A stretch of 64,000 nt of DNA, taken from Rhodobiaceae bacterium. Lineage in GTDB: Bacteria > Pseudomonadota > Alphaproteobacteria > Rhizobiales > Tepidamorphaceae. Made by a program: the position numbers and the translations under genes. Location: assembly GCA_020637895.1 (NCBI GenBank), contig JACKJP010000002.1, positions 1,054,001-1,118,000 on the forward strand, in the 5' to 3' direction. The notes under the pieces are model-generated. The model searched no databases. It was not told the origin of the DNA and saw nothing but the letters and a program-made list of their open reading frames with translations. Of the stretch, positions 34,525 to 42,960 are shown piece by piece (within the stretch, counting starts at the first letter, position 1; the number at the start of each line of letters is the position of its first letter).

Positions 34525-35670
34525 ATGCCAAACAACGCCAAGCCCTTCACCGTCGCCGTTCCCGACGCCATCCTCACCGATCTGCGCAAGCGGCTTGAGC
34601 TGACGCGCTGGCCGGTGGAGCCGGAGGCCGCGCCGTGGCGCTATGGGGTGCCGGGCGACTATATGCGCCGGGTCCATGATTACTGGCTGAACCGATATGA
34701 CTGGCGGCGGTCGGAAGCGGCGATCAACCGCTTTCCCGGCTTCAAGGCCAAGGTCGAGGGGCTAGAGGTTCATTTCCTGATCGAGGAAGGCTCCGGCCCG
34801 GCGCCCAAACCCCTGATCCTGACGCATGGCTGGCCGGGCTCCATCGTCGAGTTTCTCGACGTGATCGAGCCGCTCGCGCATCCCGAACGTTTCGGCGGCG
34901 ATGCGGCGGACGCCTTTACCGTCGTCGTGCCGTCGATCCCCGGCTACGGGTTTTCTGAAGGACCCGCCGCGCCCATCGGCCCGCGCGATGTCGCGCGGAT
35001 GTGGAATACGCTGATGACCGAGGTCCTCGGCTTTTCGTCCTATTTCGCGCAAGGAGGCGACTGGGGCGCGATCATTTCCTCGTGGCTCGCTTTCGGTCAC
35101 CCTGAGACGGTGGCCGCGATGCATCTCAACATGGTCTCGTTCCGCCGGCCGCCGAAGGGCGAGCCCTCGGCGGAAGAGGCGGCGTGGCTTGCCGCGGTGA
35201 AGGCGCGGATGCCGGCGGAATCGGGTTACCGGATCGAGCAGGGAACGAAGCCGCAGACGCTGGCGCAAGGGTTGACCGATTCACCGATGGGACTTGCCGC
35301 GTGGATCATCGAGAAATTCCATGGCTGGACGATTCCCGGCGAGACGCGCGACCCGCCCTTCAGCCTCGATCACCTACTGGCGAATGTTATGCTCTACTGG
35401 CTGCCCGGCCCGGCGGCGTCGAGCTGGCTTTATATTTCCATCGTCGAGGGCAACGGGATGCGCCTGCCGGATGGCGCGATGGTGACGGTGCCGACCGGGT
35501 TTTTCCTGTGTCCGAAGGACTTGAGCGTGCCGCCGCCGAAAGAGGTTATCGAACGCTGCTACAATGTCGCGTCCTATGAGATCGCGGCCGATGGCGGGCA
35601 CTTCCTTGCCTTCGAGCAGGGCGATCTGTTCGTCAGCAAGGTCAGGGAATTTTTCCGGGCGTATCGCTAG
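34525..35670 (+). CDS. epoxide hydrolase-like alpha/beta hydrolase
   Basis: 381 residues from ATG 34525, seven bases after GGGGAGG; the ATG at 34519 lies too close to it. N-terminal EHN (epoxide hydrolase N-terminal) domain (about 5-110: VPDAILTDLRKRLELTRWP, LNRYDWR), then the hydrolase core with HGWPGS (101-106, oxyanion hole), nucleophile Asp179 in GGDWG, and His in DGGHFLAFEQ. Ring-opening tyrosines are plausible but not certain. It would hydrolyse an epoxide; the substrate is unknown. It stands alone after tRNA-Thr, followed by palindromic repeats. Confidence 0.88.
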   Translation: MPNNAKPFTVAVPDAILTDLRKRLELTRWPVEPEAAPWRYGVPGDYMRRVHDYWLNRYDWRRSEAAINRFPGFKAKVEGLEVHFLIEEGSGPAPKPLILTHGWPGSIVEFLDVIEPLAHPERFGGDAADAFTVVVPSIPGYGFSEGPAAPIGPRDVARMWNTLMTEVLGFSSYFAQGGDWGAIISSWLAFGHPETVAAMHLNMVSFRRPPKGEPSAEEAAWLAAVKARMPAESGYRIEQGTKPQTLAQGLTDSPMGLAAWIIEKFHGWTIPGETRDPPFSLDHLLANVMLYWLPGPAASSWLYISIVEGNGMRLPDGAMVTVPTGFFLCPKDLSVPPPKEVIERCYNVASYEIAADGGHFLAFEQGDLFVSKVREFFRAYR

Positions 35671-35712
35671 GCCAGACGGACCGCCCGTTCTGCCGCGAGG
35701 CCGGCGGTATGG

Positions 35713-35849
35713 ATTGCCCGGTCAAGCCGGGCAATGACGGAGAGTGGGGTGAAGGCGGCGGGAAACCGCAAGGGCCTCCTCGTCCGGTGGCGTGTGGGCG
35801 GGGCACCGCGCCAACCAAAGCCTGTCATCGCCGGACCTGATCCGGCGAT
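35713..35849. repeat. pair of REP-like palindromes
   Basis: Type A at 35713-35735 has 9-bp arms ATTGCCCGG/CCGGGCAAT and loop TCAAG. Type B at 35827-35849 has 9-bp arms ATCGCCGGA/TCCGGCGAT and loop CCTGA, in the opposite orientation, 114 bp away. Both belong to a family with ten further copies in this window (38.2-38.8 and 46.6-47.0 kb) or variants of it. The 252-bp stretch 35671-35922 holds nothing else recognisable. Confidence 0.92.
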
Positions 35850-35922
35850 CCAGTCCTCTGTCGTTTCGTCGTGGTGAGGCGGTGCGCTGGGCAGCGCGAC
35901 CCCGGCAATGATGGAGGGGGAT

Positions 35923-38139
35923 TTACGCGCCCGGGCGATCCTCCACGCCGGCTTCCGGCCGCGCCTTTCGCTTGCCGGCAAGACGGCGGATCGACACCGG
36001 CACGTTGCTCATGCGCGGCTGACCCGAATAGCGGTCGTAGATCGCGCTCATCGACAATAGCCGCGTCGTATTGCTGCCTGTCTCCTGCGGGTCGGCGCTC
36101 TCGCCCGGCAGCTGGCCGAAGCCGAAGCTGATGGAAACCGTCCCGGGCCTGAGGCTCTCGTCGGTATGGGCAATCGCTGCGATCTCGCCGAAGTCGGATG
36201 CGATCTCGATGGTCTCGCCCTCGCCGATGTCGTAGGCGACCATGTCGTCGGGGCTCAGGAAGGCCGGGTTATAGGGCCGCGCGTTTGCCGGCAGCGCGCC
36301 GATGAAATTGGTATTGTAGACATGCATCATGCGGCGGCAGAGGAGCCGCAGGGGGCGGGCCTCCGCCCGGCGGTGTTCTGGCGAAAGGGCGGTCAGATCC
36401 GCCATCATCTCCGGTACGGCAAGCTGCAGGCGATGCTCGTTCATCGGATCACCCGGCTGAACGATGACCGGCGGATCGGGGAAGATCGCGCCGCCGGGGT
36501 GTTTCTTCACCTCCGACAGGGGGATGCGCGCGTCACGCGCCAGCCATTCCAGCAGTTCGTCGCTCGTCGGCTCGCTATCCATATCGAGCGGCGCGCGCGC
36601 CGGGTTGGGCAGGATCAGCGTGGAGACGTTGAGCTGAAGACCCATCGCCTTTGCCAGCCGGTAGAAGAATTGCCAGTCCTCGATGAGATCGCTGCCTTCG
36701 GGCGGTGCGACGAGCGCCGGCGTATACTGTGCATAGGGCTCGGCAAGGCCGTAGCCGACACCGAATCTAGTGAGCTGGTCGAGCATCTGCGTCGTGCTCG
36801 GCACTTCCAGCCAGATCTTCGGCGCGATCACATAGTCCGCGAGCTTTGCGGTGGACGACATCCACGGATCGACCTGAACGAGAAGATCAAGCGACTTCAT
36901 GGCGGCAATCGCCTGTTCCTGATCGGGCCATGAGCCGGCCGGGTTGCCGGCGCAGCTGATCAGCGCCCGCACCTGGCCCTCGCCGTCGGTGAGGATTTCG
37001 TCGGCGAGCGCGCCTGTCGGCATGCCGGCCGCTGTGCCGGCGAGATCGCGCACGCGCAGCTTCTCGCCGAAGCCATAGGCACGACCCGGCTTCTTGACTT
37101 CAGCGACGGCCGGGGCCGGCTGGGCGAGAACGCCGGGCTGGCGCACCCGGTCGCCGGCGCGCAGCCAGTAGCCGCAGAGCGTGTGGATATCGATCAGCAG
37201 ATATTCGATCAGCGTGCCGAGACCGGACATGTTCGGGCCGGTGCCCGCATTGATATAGCCGCGGCGGGTGGAGCTGAGCAGCCGGGCGGCCTCGACGATC
37301 TGCGACGCCTCGATACCGGCCATCTCAGCGACAGCCTGCGGCGTGAAGGGCTTCACCGTCTCTGCCAGCGCCTCGAGCCCATCGGTAAAGCTATCGACGA
37401 ACTCCCGGTCGTAGAGCCGGTCGGTGACGATGACGTTGAGAATTGCGGCCGCGATTTCCGCATCGTGTCCGGGGGCTGCCTGGATGTGCAGGTGCGCCCG
37501 TTTGGCGACATCGGTGCGGCGCGGGTCGATGACGATCAGCTTCGTGCCGCCGGCCAGCCTTTCGTTCAGCCAGCGGCCCGGATTGCCATAGGGAAAGCCG
37601 GTGAAGGTGATCAGCGGGTTTGACCCGACCAGCATGATGACTTCCGGGTCGTCATAGCCGACCGGAGGTGCGCCCCAGCGCCCGTGCAGGGCGTGGCCGA
37701 TCTTCTTGCCGGGCTTGTCGATGGTCGCGGCGCCGAAATTCATCGGCGTGCCGAGCGCCTGGATGAAGGCGGTATAGATGGAACAGGTCGCGGCAGCGTT
37801 CGTCTGGGCGGTTCCGAGATAACCGGCGATGGCGCGGGGGCCATGCCTTTCGCGAATCGCGGCGAGCTTTTCGGCGATTTCGCCGATGGCCTCGTCGACC
37901 GGAATGGGATGCAGCCTGCCGTCCGGGCCGCGCTTGAGCGAATGATGAAGGCGGCGCGGATCTGCCAGCAGTCGTACCTGCTCGCGCCCCTTCACGCAGA
38001 TGAAACCGTGGTAGACGGGGTTGTCCTTGTCGCCGGTGACGCTGACGGCCTTGCCGTCCTCGATCCCGACGCGGATCGCGCAGCCGTTGAGGCAGACGCG
38101 GCAATAGGAGGCGTGATCACTTGTGGCCCGGTCAATCAT
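35923..38139 (-). CDS. molybdopterin oxidoreductase, DMSO reductase family (paralog 1)
   Basis: 738 residues with GAGAGGACG as ribosome site. N-terminal 4Fe-4S motif CRVCLNGC (Cys13, 16, 20) plus Cys48 in ICVKGRE; MGD-binding blocks follow (GYLGT, VGSNPLITFTGFPYGNPG, VIDPRRTDVAKRA, NAGTGPNMSG), and a C-terminal molydop-binding domain (about 610-720). No Tat signal, so probably cytoplasmic. Around the expected Mo-ligand site it reads FGAATID (135-141), where the paralog has FWSATID. No electron-transfer or membrane partner is adjacent, and the substrate is unknown. It is a close tandem paralog of 38798-41002, about four-fifths identical by eye over the first 240 residues. Confidence 0.9.
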   Translation of the reverse strand: MIDRATSDHASYCRVCLNGCAIRVGIEDGKAVSVTGDKDNPVYHGFICVKGREQVRLLADPRRLHHSLKRGPDGRLHPIPVDEAIGEIAEKLAAIRERHGPRAIAGYLGTAQTNAAATCSIYTAFIQALGTPMNFGAATIDKPGKKIGHALHGRWGAPPVGYDDPEVIMLVGSNPLITFTGFPYGNPGRWLNERLAGGTKLIVIDPRRTDVAKRAHLHIQAAPGHDAEIAAAILNVIVTDRLYDREFVDSFTDGLEALAETVKPFTPQAVAEMAGIEASQIVEAARLLSSTRRGYINAGTGPNMSGLGTLIEYLLIDIHTLCGYWLRAGDRVRQPGVLAQPAPAVAEVKKPGRAYGFGEKLRVRDLAGTAAGMPTGALADEILTDGEGQVRALISCAGNPAGSWPDQEQAIAAMKSLDLLVQVDPWMSSTAKLADYVIAPKIWLEVPSTTQMLDQLTRFGVGYGLAEPYAQYTPALVAPPEGSDLIEDWQFFYRLAKAMGLQLNVSTLILPNPARAPLDMDSEPTSDELLEWLARDARIPLSEVKKHPGGAIFPDPPVIVQPGDPMNEHRLQLAVPEMMADLTALSPEHRRAEARPLRLLCRRMMHVYNTNFIGALPANARPYNPAFLSPDDMVAYDIGEGETIEIASDFGEIAAIAHTDESLRPGTVSISFGFGQLPGESADPQETGSNTTRLLSMSAIYDRYSGQPRMSNVPVSIRRLAGKRKARPEAGVEDRPGA

Positions 38140-38191
38140 GGGGCGTCCTCTCCGCTTGCGGGCCGTCTTCAGCGCGGTCCGTCAGGAGAGG

Positions 38192-38219
38192 AGTTTAACA
38201 CGCGTGTTGACGCTGTCGA
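38192..38219 (-). promoter_or_regulatory. promoter of the 35923-38139 gene
   Basis: Minus strand: TCGACA (38214-38219), 16-nt spacer, TAAACT (38192-38197). The same layout with shared spacer bases GCGTCAAC occurs before the paralog at 41051-41078, which supports it. A perfect 12-bp palindrome AACACGCGTGTT (38197-38208) overlaps the spacer and the first base of the -10 and could be an operator; it is not conserved at the other copy. Confidence 0.6.
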
Positions 38220-38259
38220 GCGGCGCTAAGCGAGCGCGCCCGTCCGGGTGACACGCCAG

Positions 38260-38766
38260 CGGTATGGATTGCCCGGTCAAGCCGGGCAATGACGGCGGGT
38301 GGGTTTATCGCGGGGAAAGCGTCCCTTCCCGTTGTCGTCATCGAGAGGGGCGAGGCCTGTGCGTCATCTCAAAGCTCGTCATCGTCGGGCTTGACCCGAC
38401 GATCCATTCCTCCGCCGTTTCGACGCATTGAGGCGGTGCGCCGAGCGGGGCGAGCCTGCGCAATTCCCGTTTGCCTGCTGGCGAAGGCGGTATTGATTGC
38501 CCTGTCGAGCCGGGCAATGACAGAGGGTGGGTTTACCGCTGGGAAAGCCTCCCTTCCCGTTGTCGTCATCGAGAGGGGCGAGGCCTGTGCGTCATCTCAA
38601 AGCTCGTCATCGTCGGACCTGATCCGACGATCCATTCCTCTGCCGTTTCGACGCAGTGAGGCGGTGCGCCGAGCGGAGCGGGCCTACGCAATTCCCGTTT
38701 GCCTGCTGGCGAAGGCGGTATGGATTGCCCGGTCGAGCCGGGCAATGACAGAGGGTGGGTTTACCG
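38260..38766. repeat. 228-bp tandem repeat (2.2 copies) built of REP-like palindromes
   Basis: Palindromes of type A at 38268-38290, 38496-38518 and 38724-38746 are spaced exactly 228 bp apart; those of type B at 38381-38403 and 38609-38631 are also 228 bp apart. The sequence between them is nearly identical from one unit to the next. B copies read ATCGTCGGG/CCCGACGAT and ATCGTCGGA/TCCGACGAT, so arm changes are compensated. A and B alternate in opposite orientation about 113 bp apart. The repeat fills most of the 658-bp gap between the two molybdopterin genes. Open frames through it are by-products of the repeat. Confidence 0.93.
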
Positions 38767-38797
38767 TTGCGGTCACGCTAAAGCGCGTTCGCGGCGG

Positions 38798-41002
38798 TCA
38801 GACCGCGCTGGTCGCCGCGTTCCCGGCAAGCGACGCGCCCGGTCGTCGCGAGACGCCAAGCGGCAGAACGCTGACCGGTACGTTGCTCATCATCGGCTGG
38901 CCCGAATAGCGGTCGTAGCCCACGCTGACCGAAAGCAGGCTGGTCGTGTTGGCGCCGCTCTGGGCATTGCGCTTTTCTTCGGGGAGCGCGCCGAAACCGA
39001 AGCTGCTGGAAACCGTACCGGGCCTCAGGCTGTCGTCGGCATGGGCGATCACCGTGATCTTGCCGAAATCGGATTCCAGTTCGACGACCTCGCCCTCGCC
39101 GATATCGAGGGCTGCCATGTCGTCCGGGTTGAGGAAGGCCGGATTATAGGGCCGTACCTTGGCCGGCAACGCGTCGACAAAGCTGGAGTTGTAGACATGC
39201 ATCATGCGCCGGCAGAGCAGCCGGAAGGGCCGTTCGCTCGTCTTCGTCCCCGCCGAGGGGCCGAGTCCGGCAAGGTCGCCCATCATTTCCGGCACCGCGA
39301 GCTTCAGCCGATGGGCGCTCTTGCCGCTCGGCGGCTGAACGTAAAGCGGGTCACCGGGGAAGATCGCGCCGCGTGGGTGCTTCTTGACCTCCGAGAGCGG
39401 AATGCGTGCGTCGCGCGTCAGCCATTCCATCAGCTCGTCCGTGGTCGGTTCGCTTTCCATCGGCAGCGGTTCGGTCACGGGGTTTGGCTGGATCAGCGTC
39501 ATGACGTTGAGCGGCAGGTCCATCGCCTTCGCCAGCCGATAGAAGAACTGCCAGTCCTCGATGAGATCCGATCCTTCCGGCGGCGCCACCAGCGCCGGCG
39601 CATACTGCCCGTAGGGGTCAACCTGTCCATAACCCATCCCGGTGCGCGACAGCCAGTCGAGGAACTGGGTCGTGCTCGGCACTTCCAGCCACATCTTCGG
39701 GGCGATCACATAGTCGGCGAGCTTGGATGTCGCCGACATCCACGGGTCGATCTGGACGAGAAGCTCAAGTGCCTTCATGGCCTCGATCGTGTGTCCCTGC
39801 TCCGGCCAGGCGCCGGCCGGATTGCCGCCGCAACTGATAAGGGCGCGCACCTGGCCCTCGCCGGGCATAAGGATCTCGTCGGCGAGGCCGCCGGTCGGCA
39901 TGCCGGATGCCGTGTTGGCGAGATCACGCACGCGGAGTTTTTCGCCGAAGCCATAGGCCGGCATCGGCTCGATCACCTCGGCAACGAAGGTCGCTGGATG
40001 AGACAGTACGCCCGGATGGCGGACACGGTCGCCGGCCCGCAGCCAGTAGCCGCAGAGTGTATGGATGTTGACCAGCATATACTCGATCAGCGTGCCGAGA
40101 CCCGACATGTTCGGACCCGTGCCGGCATTGATATAGCCACGCTTTGTCGAGCTGAGCAGGCGGGCCGCCTCGACGATCTCTCCAGCGGGAATGCCGGCCA
40201 TCGCGGCGACGACCTGCGGGGTGAATTCGGCAACGGCTCCGCGAAGCGTTTCCAGGCCCTCGGTGTTGGCCTCGGCAAATGCCCGATCATAAAGATCTTC
40301 GGCGAAGAGCACGTTGATGATCGCAGCGGCGATCTGCGCGTCATAGCCCGGTTTTGCCTGAATATGGAGATGGGCGCGCTTGGCGACATCGCTGCGGCGC
40401 GGATCGATGACGATCAGTTTCGTGCCGGCGGAGAGGCGCTCGTTGAGCCATTTGCCCGGATTGCCATAGGGGAAGCCGGTGAAGGTGACGAGCGGGTTGG
40501 ACCCGAGCAGCATGATGACTTCCGGATCGTCGAAGCCGACCGGCGGCGCGCCCCAGCGGCCATGCAGCATCGGGCCGATCTTCTTCGATGGCTTGTCGAT
40601 CGTCGCCGACCAGAAATTCATCGGCGTGCCGAGGCCGGTCATGAAGGCGGTATAGAGCGGCGCGGTCGCCGGCGAATTGGTCAGCGCGGTGCCGAGATAG
40701 CCGGCGATGGCGCGCAGGCCGTGCCGATCCCTGATGCGCCCTAGCTTTTCGGCGATCTCGCCGATGGCGTCGTTGACCGGAATCGGGTGCAGTTCCCCGT
40801 CCCTGCCGCGCTTCATCGAGTGCTGGAGGCGCCGAGGATCTGAAAGAAGACGCACCTGCTCGCGCCCCTTGACGCAGACGAAGCCCTGATAAACCGGATT
40901 TTCCTTGTCGCCGGACACCTTGACGGCCTTGCCGTCCTCGATCTCCACGCGGATCGCGCAGCCATTGAGGCAGACGCGGCAAATAGATGAATGTTCGGTC
41001 AT
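38798..41002 (-). CDS. molybdopterin oxidoreductase, DMSO reductase family (paralog 2)
   Basis: 734 residues. 4Fe-4S cysteines 8, 11, 15 and 43 (CRVCLNGC ... FVCVKGRE). MGD-binding motifs match those of paralog 1 (GYLGT, LGSNPLVTFTGFPYGNPG, IDPRRSDVAKRA, NAGTGPNMSG), and the C-terminal domain carries RPYNPAFLNPDDMAALDIGEGE. At the putative Mo-ligand region it reads FWSATID (130-136), with serine where paralog 1 has alanine. No signal peptide and no partner subunit nearby. Function unknown. Tandem duplication followed by divergence is the simplest origin. Confidence 0.9.
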   Translation of the reverse strand: MTEHSSICRVCLNGCAIRVEIEDGKAVKVSGDKENPVYQGFVCVKGREQVRLLSDPRRLQHSMKRGRDGELHPIPVNDAIGEIAEKLGRIRDRHGLRAIAGYLGTALTNSPATAPLYTAFMTGLGTPMNFWSATIDKPSKKIGPMLHGRWGAPPVGFDDPEVIMLLGSNPLVTFTGFPYGNPGKWLNERLSAGTKLIVIDPRRSDVAKRAHLHIQAKPGYDAQIAAAIINVLFAEDLYDRAFAEANTEGLETLRGAVAEFTPQVVAAMAGIPAGEIVEAARLLSSTKRGYINAGTGPNMSGLGTLIEYMLVNIHTLCGYWLRAGDRVRHPGVLSHPATFVAEVIEPMPAYGFGEKLRVRDLANTASGMPTGGLADEILMPGEGQVRALISCGGNPAGAWPEQGHTIEAMKALELLVQIDPWMSATSKLADYVIAPKMWLEVPSTTQFLDWLSRTGMGYGQVDPYGQYAPALVAPPEGSDLIEDWQFFYRLAKAMDLPLNVMTLIQPNPVTEPLPMESEPTTDELMEWLTRDARIPLSEVKKHPRGAIFPGDPLYVQPPSGKSAHRLKLAVPEMMGDLAGLGPSAGTKTSERPFRLLCRRMMHVYNSSFVDALPAKVRPYNPAFLNPDDMAALDIGEGEVVELESDFGKITVIAHADDSLRPGTVSSSFGFGALPEEKRNAQSGANTTSLLSVSVGYDRYSGQPMMSNVPVSVLPLGVSRRPGASLAGNAATSAV

Positions 41003-41050
41003 ATCAGGCTCCTCCGACGCGCCCGTCTTGTGCCGCGGGGCGTCACCCGG

Positions 41051-41078
41051 AGCCTAACATCTGCGTTGACGCTGTCCA
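41051..41078 (-). promoter_or_regulatory. promoter of the 38798-41002 gene
   Basis: Minus strand: TGGACA (41073-41078), 16-nt spacer beginning GCGTCAAC, TAGGCT (41051-41056). It aligns base for base with the promoter of the paralog at 38192-38219 in element positions and spacing, about 50 bp before the ATG in each case. Confidence 0.6.
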
Positions 41079-41213
41079 GATGCAGGGTGAAACGTGCGCG
41101 GGTACGCCCTCCCGCCTCGGCATGCGGTCGCGCCTGAGGGGATGGACATCAAGCCGCCGTTTCGAAATGATCTGGGTAACCCAAGCAGAATCACGTTCCG
41201 AGGCCTTGAATAC

Positions 41214-41711
41214 ATGTCTTTCGTCAATGCGCTCCGCGGTTTTTTCGCCGGCATGGGCGGCGAGGGAGAAGCGCGACACGATCCTCCGGATGCGCGGCTT
41301 GCCGCCGCCGCGCTGGCGGTTCATGCGATCGCCGTCGATGGCGAGGTCAGCGAAAGCGAGAAGCTGACGCTGCGCCGGGTGCTGAAGCAATCCTACAAGC
41401 TCGACGAAAAGGAAGCCGAGGCACTGATCCGGCAGGCGCGCGAACTTGATCAGGAGGCGGTCGACCTGTTCGCGTTCACCAGCCGGCTCAAGAGGGCCCT
41501 GAGCATCGAGGAGCGGCGCGATGTCGTCACCATGCTCTGGGAACTGGTCTATGCCGACGGCACCGTCCATGAACTGGAGGACAATCTCGTCTGGCGGGTT
41601 GCGGAACTGCTGGACATTCCGACCCGTGACCGGGTGATCCTCAGGCAACGTTTTCTTGCGGGCGACGAAGGCGATACGGGCGAGGGCGATGATGGCGCGG
41701 ACGGCGACTGA
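41214..41711 (+). CDS. TerB-family (tellurite resistance-like) protein
   Basis: 165 residues from ATG 41214 (GAGG upstream). A TerB-like seven-helix domain (about 30-140) with acidic metal-binding positions: AVHAIAVDGEVSESEK and the second-half repeat LWELVYADGTVHELED. The tail after about 150 is Asp/Glu/Gly-rich. Stand-alone TerB proteins of this type are common in rhizobia without a ter operon and their role is unknown; calcium binding by the acidic sites is plausible. The 3' end overlaps the amidotransferase gene by 20 bp, so the two are co-transcribed. Confidence 0.87.
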   Translation: MSFVNALRGFFAGMGGEGEARHDPPDARLAAAALAVHAIAVDGEVSESEKLTLRRVLKQSYKLDEKEAEALIRQARELDQEAVDLFAFTSRLKRALSIEERRDVVTMLWELVYADGTVHELEDNLVWRVAELLDIPTRDRVILRQRFLAGDEGDTGEGDDGADGD

Positions 41712-42444
41712 GGAGCTGTCAGGCGGACGGACGGGCGCGGCGGGAAGCGACGAACGCCCGGTCCTCGTGGTTCTGCATCAGGAACATTCAACGCCGGGTC
41801 GGGTCGGCCAGACGCTACTCAGGCGCGGCGTTGCGCTCGACATTCGACGGCCGCCGCTCGGCGATCCGCTGCCGGAAACGATGGAAGGCCATCGCGGCGT
41901 CGTCATTTTCGGCGGTCCGATGAGTGCCAATGACGAGCAGGATCACGTCCGGCGCGAGATCGACTGGATTGCGGTGCCGCTCAAGGAGAAGGCGCCCTTC
42001 TTCGGCATCTGCCTCGGCGGCCAGATGCTCGCCCGGCAGATCGGCGGCAGCGTCGGTCCGCATCCTGAAGGCAAGGCAGAAATAGGGTATTACCCGCTGC
42101 AACCGACGCAAACGGGCGCGGCGCTGCTTGAATGGCCTGACAAGGTCTACCAGTGGCATCGCGAAGGGTTTCAGCTTCCCGCTTCGGCAGATGTGCTGGC
42201 GACCGGCGATATCTTCCGGGAGCAGGCGTTCCGTTATGGCGAGAACGCCTTCGGCATCCAGTTTCATTGCGAGCTGACGCTGGCAATGATGCATCGCTGG
42301 ACGGTTCGCGGGCATCAGCGCATGGATCTGCCCGGCGCCCAGGGTCGGCGCGAGCATTTCGCCGGCCGCGCGATCCACGATGCGCCCTTACGCGACTGGA
42401 TGGAGCGGTTCATCGACCTGTGGCTCGCCAGCGACGCACGCTAG
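41692..42444 (+). CDS. class I glutamine amidotransferase-like protein
   Basis: 250 residues from the second of two adjacent ATG codons (41689, 41692). GATase1 fold: FGGPMSAND, GICLGGQ with nucleophile Cys107, and FGIQFHCE with His192 and Glu194 completing the triad. It is a stand-alone domain of the GMP-synthase-related type without a synthetase partner; relatives include gamma-glutamyl hydrolases of polyamine catabolism and unknowns. The start overlaps the terB-like gene by 20 bp. A second N-terminal motif, VVLHQEHSTPGRVG, is typical of this uncharacterised group. Confidence 0.87.
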   Translation: MARTATEELSGGRTGAAGSDERPVLVVLHQEHSTPGRVGQTLLRRGVALDIRRPPLGDPLPETMEGHRGVVIFGGPMSANDEQDHVRREIDWIAVPLKEKAPFFGICLGGQMLARQIGGSVGPHPEGKAEIGYYPLQPTQTGAALLEWPDKVYQWHREGFQLPASADVLATGDIFREQAFRYGENAFGIQFHCELTLAMMHRWTVRGHQRMDLPGAQGRREHFAGRAIHDAPLRDWMERFIDLWLASDAR

Positions 42445-42649
42445 GTGAGCGAATTCGGCACCTGCGAATTGCGAAATGCGTTGCAAATTGCAAAAGGCGC
42501 GGCGCGACGCCTTCAACATTTCGGGGCTGTCGGTCAGATAGCCCCCATATCACGCGTTTTTCACCCGAACTGAAACTGGCCCGGCGATTGCGAGACAAGG
42601 GGCAGGTTGGCATTCAGGTAGTGCGTAGCCAGCCGGATCCTGCATTGAA

Positions 42650-42699
42650 CCGGACAGCGTCTGCCGCCGCGTGACCCCTTGGTCGGTGGCGCTGTCCGG
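42650..42699 (-). repeat. 10-bp inverted repeat downstream of the small membrane-protein gene
   Basis: CCGGACAGCG (42650-42659) and CGCTGTCCGG (42690-42699) are perfect complements with a 30-nt loop, 31 bp beyond the stop of the 47-residue gene on the minus strand. There is no T run, so at most it is a weak terminator or an mRNA 3' structure. The remaining 200 bp up to 42445 contain AT-richer sequence with two TTGCAA words (42490-42510) and no gene. Confidence 0.5.
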
Positions 42700-42729
42700 G
42701 CAGATCTTCAGCGATCTTCCGGAAAGACG

Positions 42730-42873
42730 CTACTTCGCCTCGATCGAAACGCCGTTCTTGCCCATTTCGATCTGAATGCCCGACTTCTGCTGTTCCTGAT
42801 AGTACATGTAGCCGATGATGATGATGGCGGCGGCGAGGACGCCGATGATGCCATAGAGCGCGTTGCGGTTCAT
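42730..42873 (-). CDS. 47-residue single-helix membrane protein
   Basis: A short reading frame encodes MNRNALYGIIGVLAAAIIII and a polar rest. One membrane helix (about 6-25, Ile/Ala/Gly-rich) is followed by YMYYQEQQK and a C-terminal GIQIEMGKNGVSIEAK that looks like a small beta-hairpin. The strong composition boundary, the sensible start with AAGG about 11 bases upstream, and similarity to small proteins I associate with Rhizobiales genomes support it. Function unknown. It lies 87 bp beyond the start-distal end of nothing on its own strand (MFS stop at 42961 precedes it) and could be read from the MFS transcript. Confidence 0.72.
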   Translation of the reverse strand: MNRNALYGIIGVLAAAIIIIGYMYYQEQQKSGIQIEMGKNGVSIEAK

Positions 42874-42960
42874 GATCGTTGAGCCTTGCCCGTTGTTGCC
42901 ACGTTTCGTTGCGCGACAATACAGATCGCCGGGGCGTATGCAATCGGCGGCGGAAGGTCG

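Noticed and set aside
38260..38766. Regular repeats considered as a CRISPR array
   Set aside because: The units are 228 bp, the spacers between palindromes are repeated and not unique, and there are no cas genes.
38289..38909. 206-codon frame with internal protein repeats
   Set aside because: The repetition comes from the 228-bp tandem DNA repeat. There is no ribosome site and no similarity to a known protein.
38699..40744. 681-codon plus-strand frame opposite the second molybdopterin gene
   Set aside because: Similar mirror frames occur opposite the first paralog, as expected from codon structure. It begins inside the palindromic repeat.
42490..42510. TTGCAA-type words that could be a second Mur-like box
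   Set aside because: The words overlap irregularly, do not form the 7-1-7 palindrome seen before sitA, and lie downstream of both neighbouring genes.
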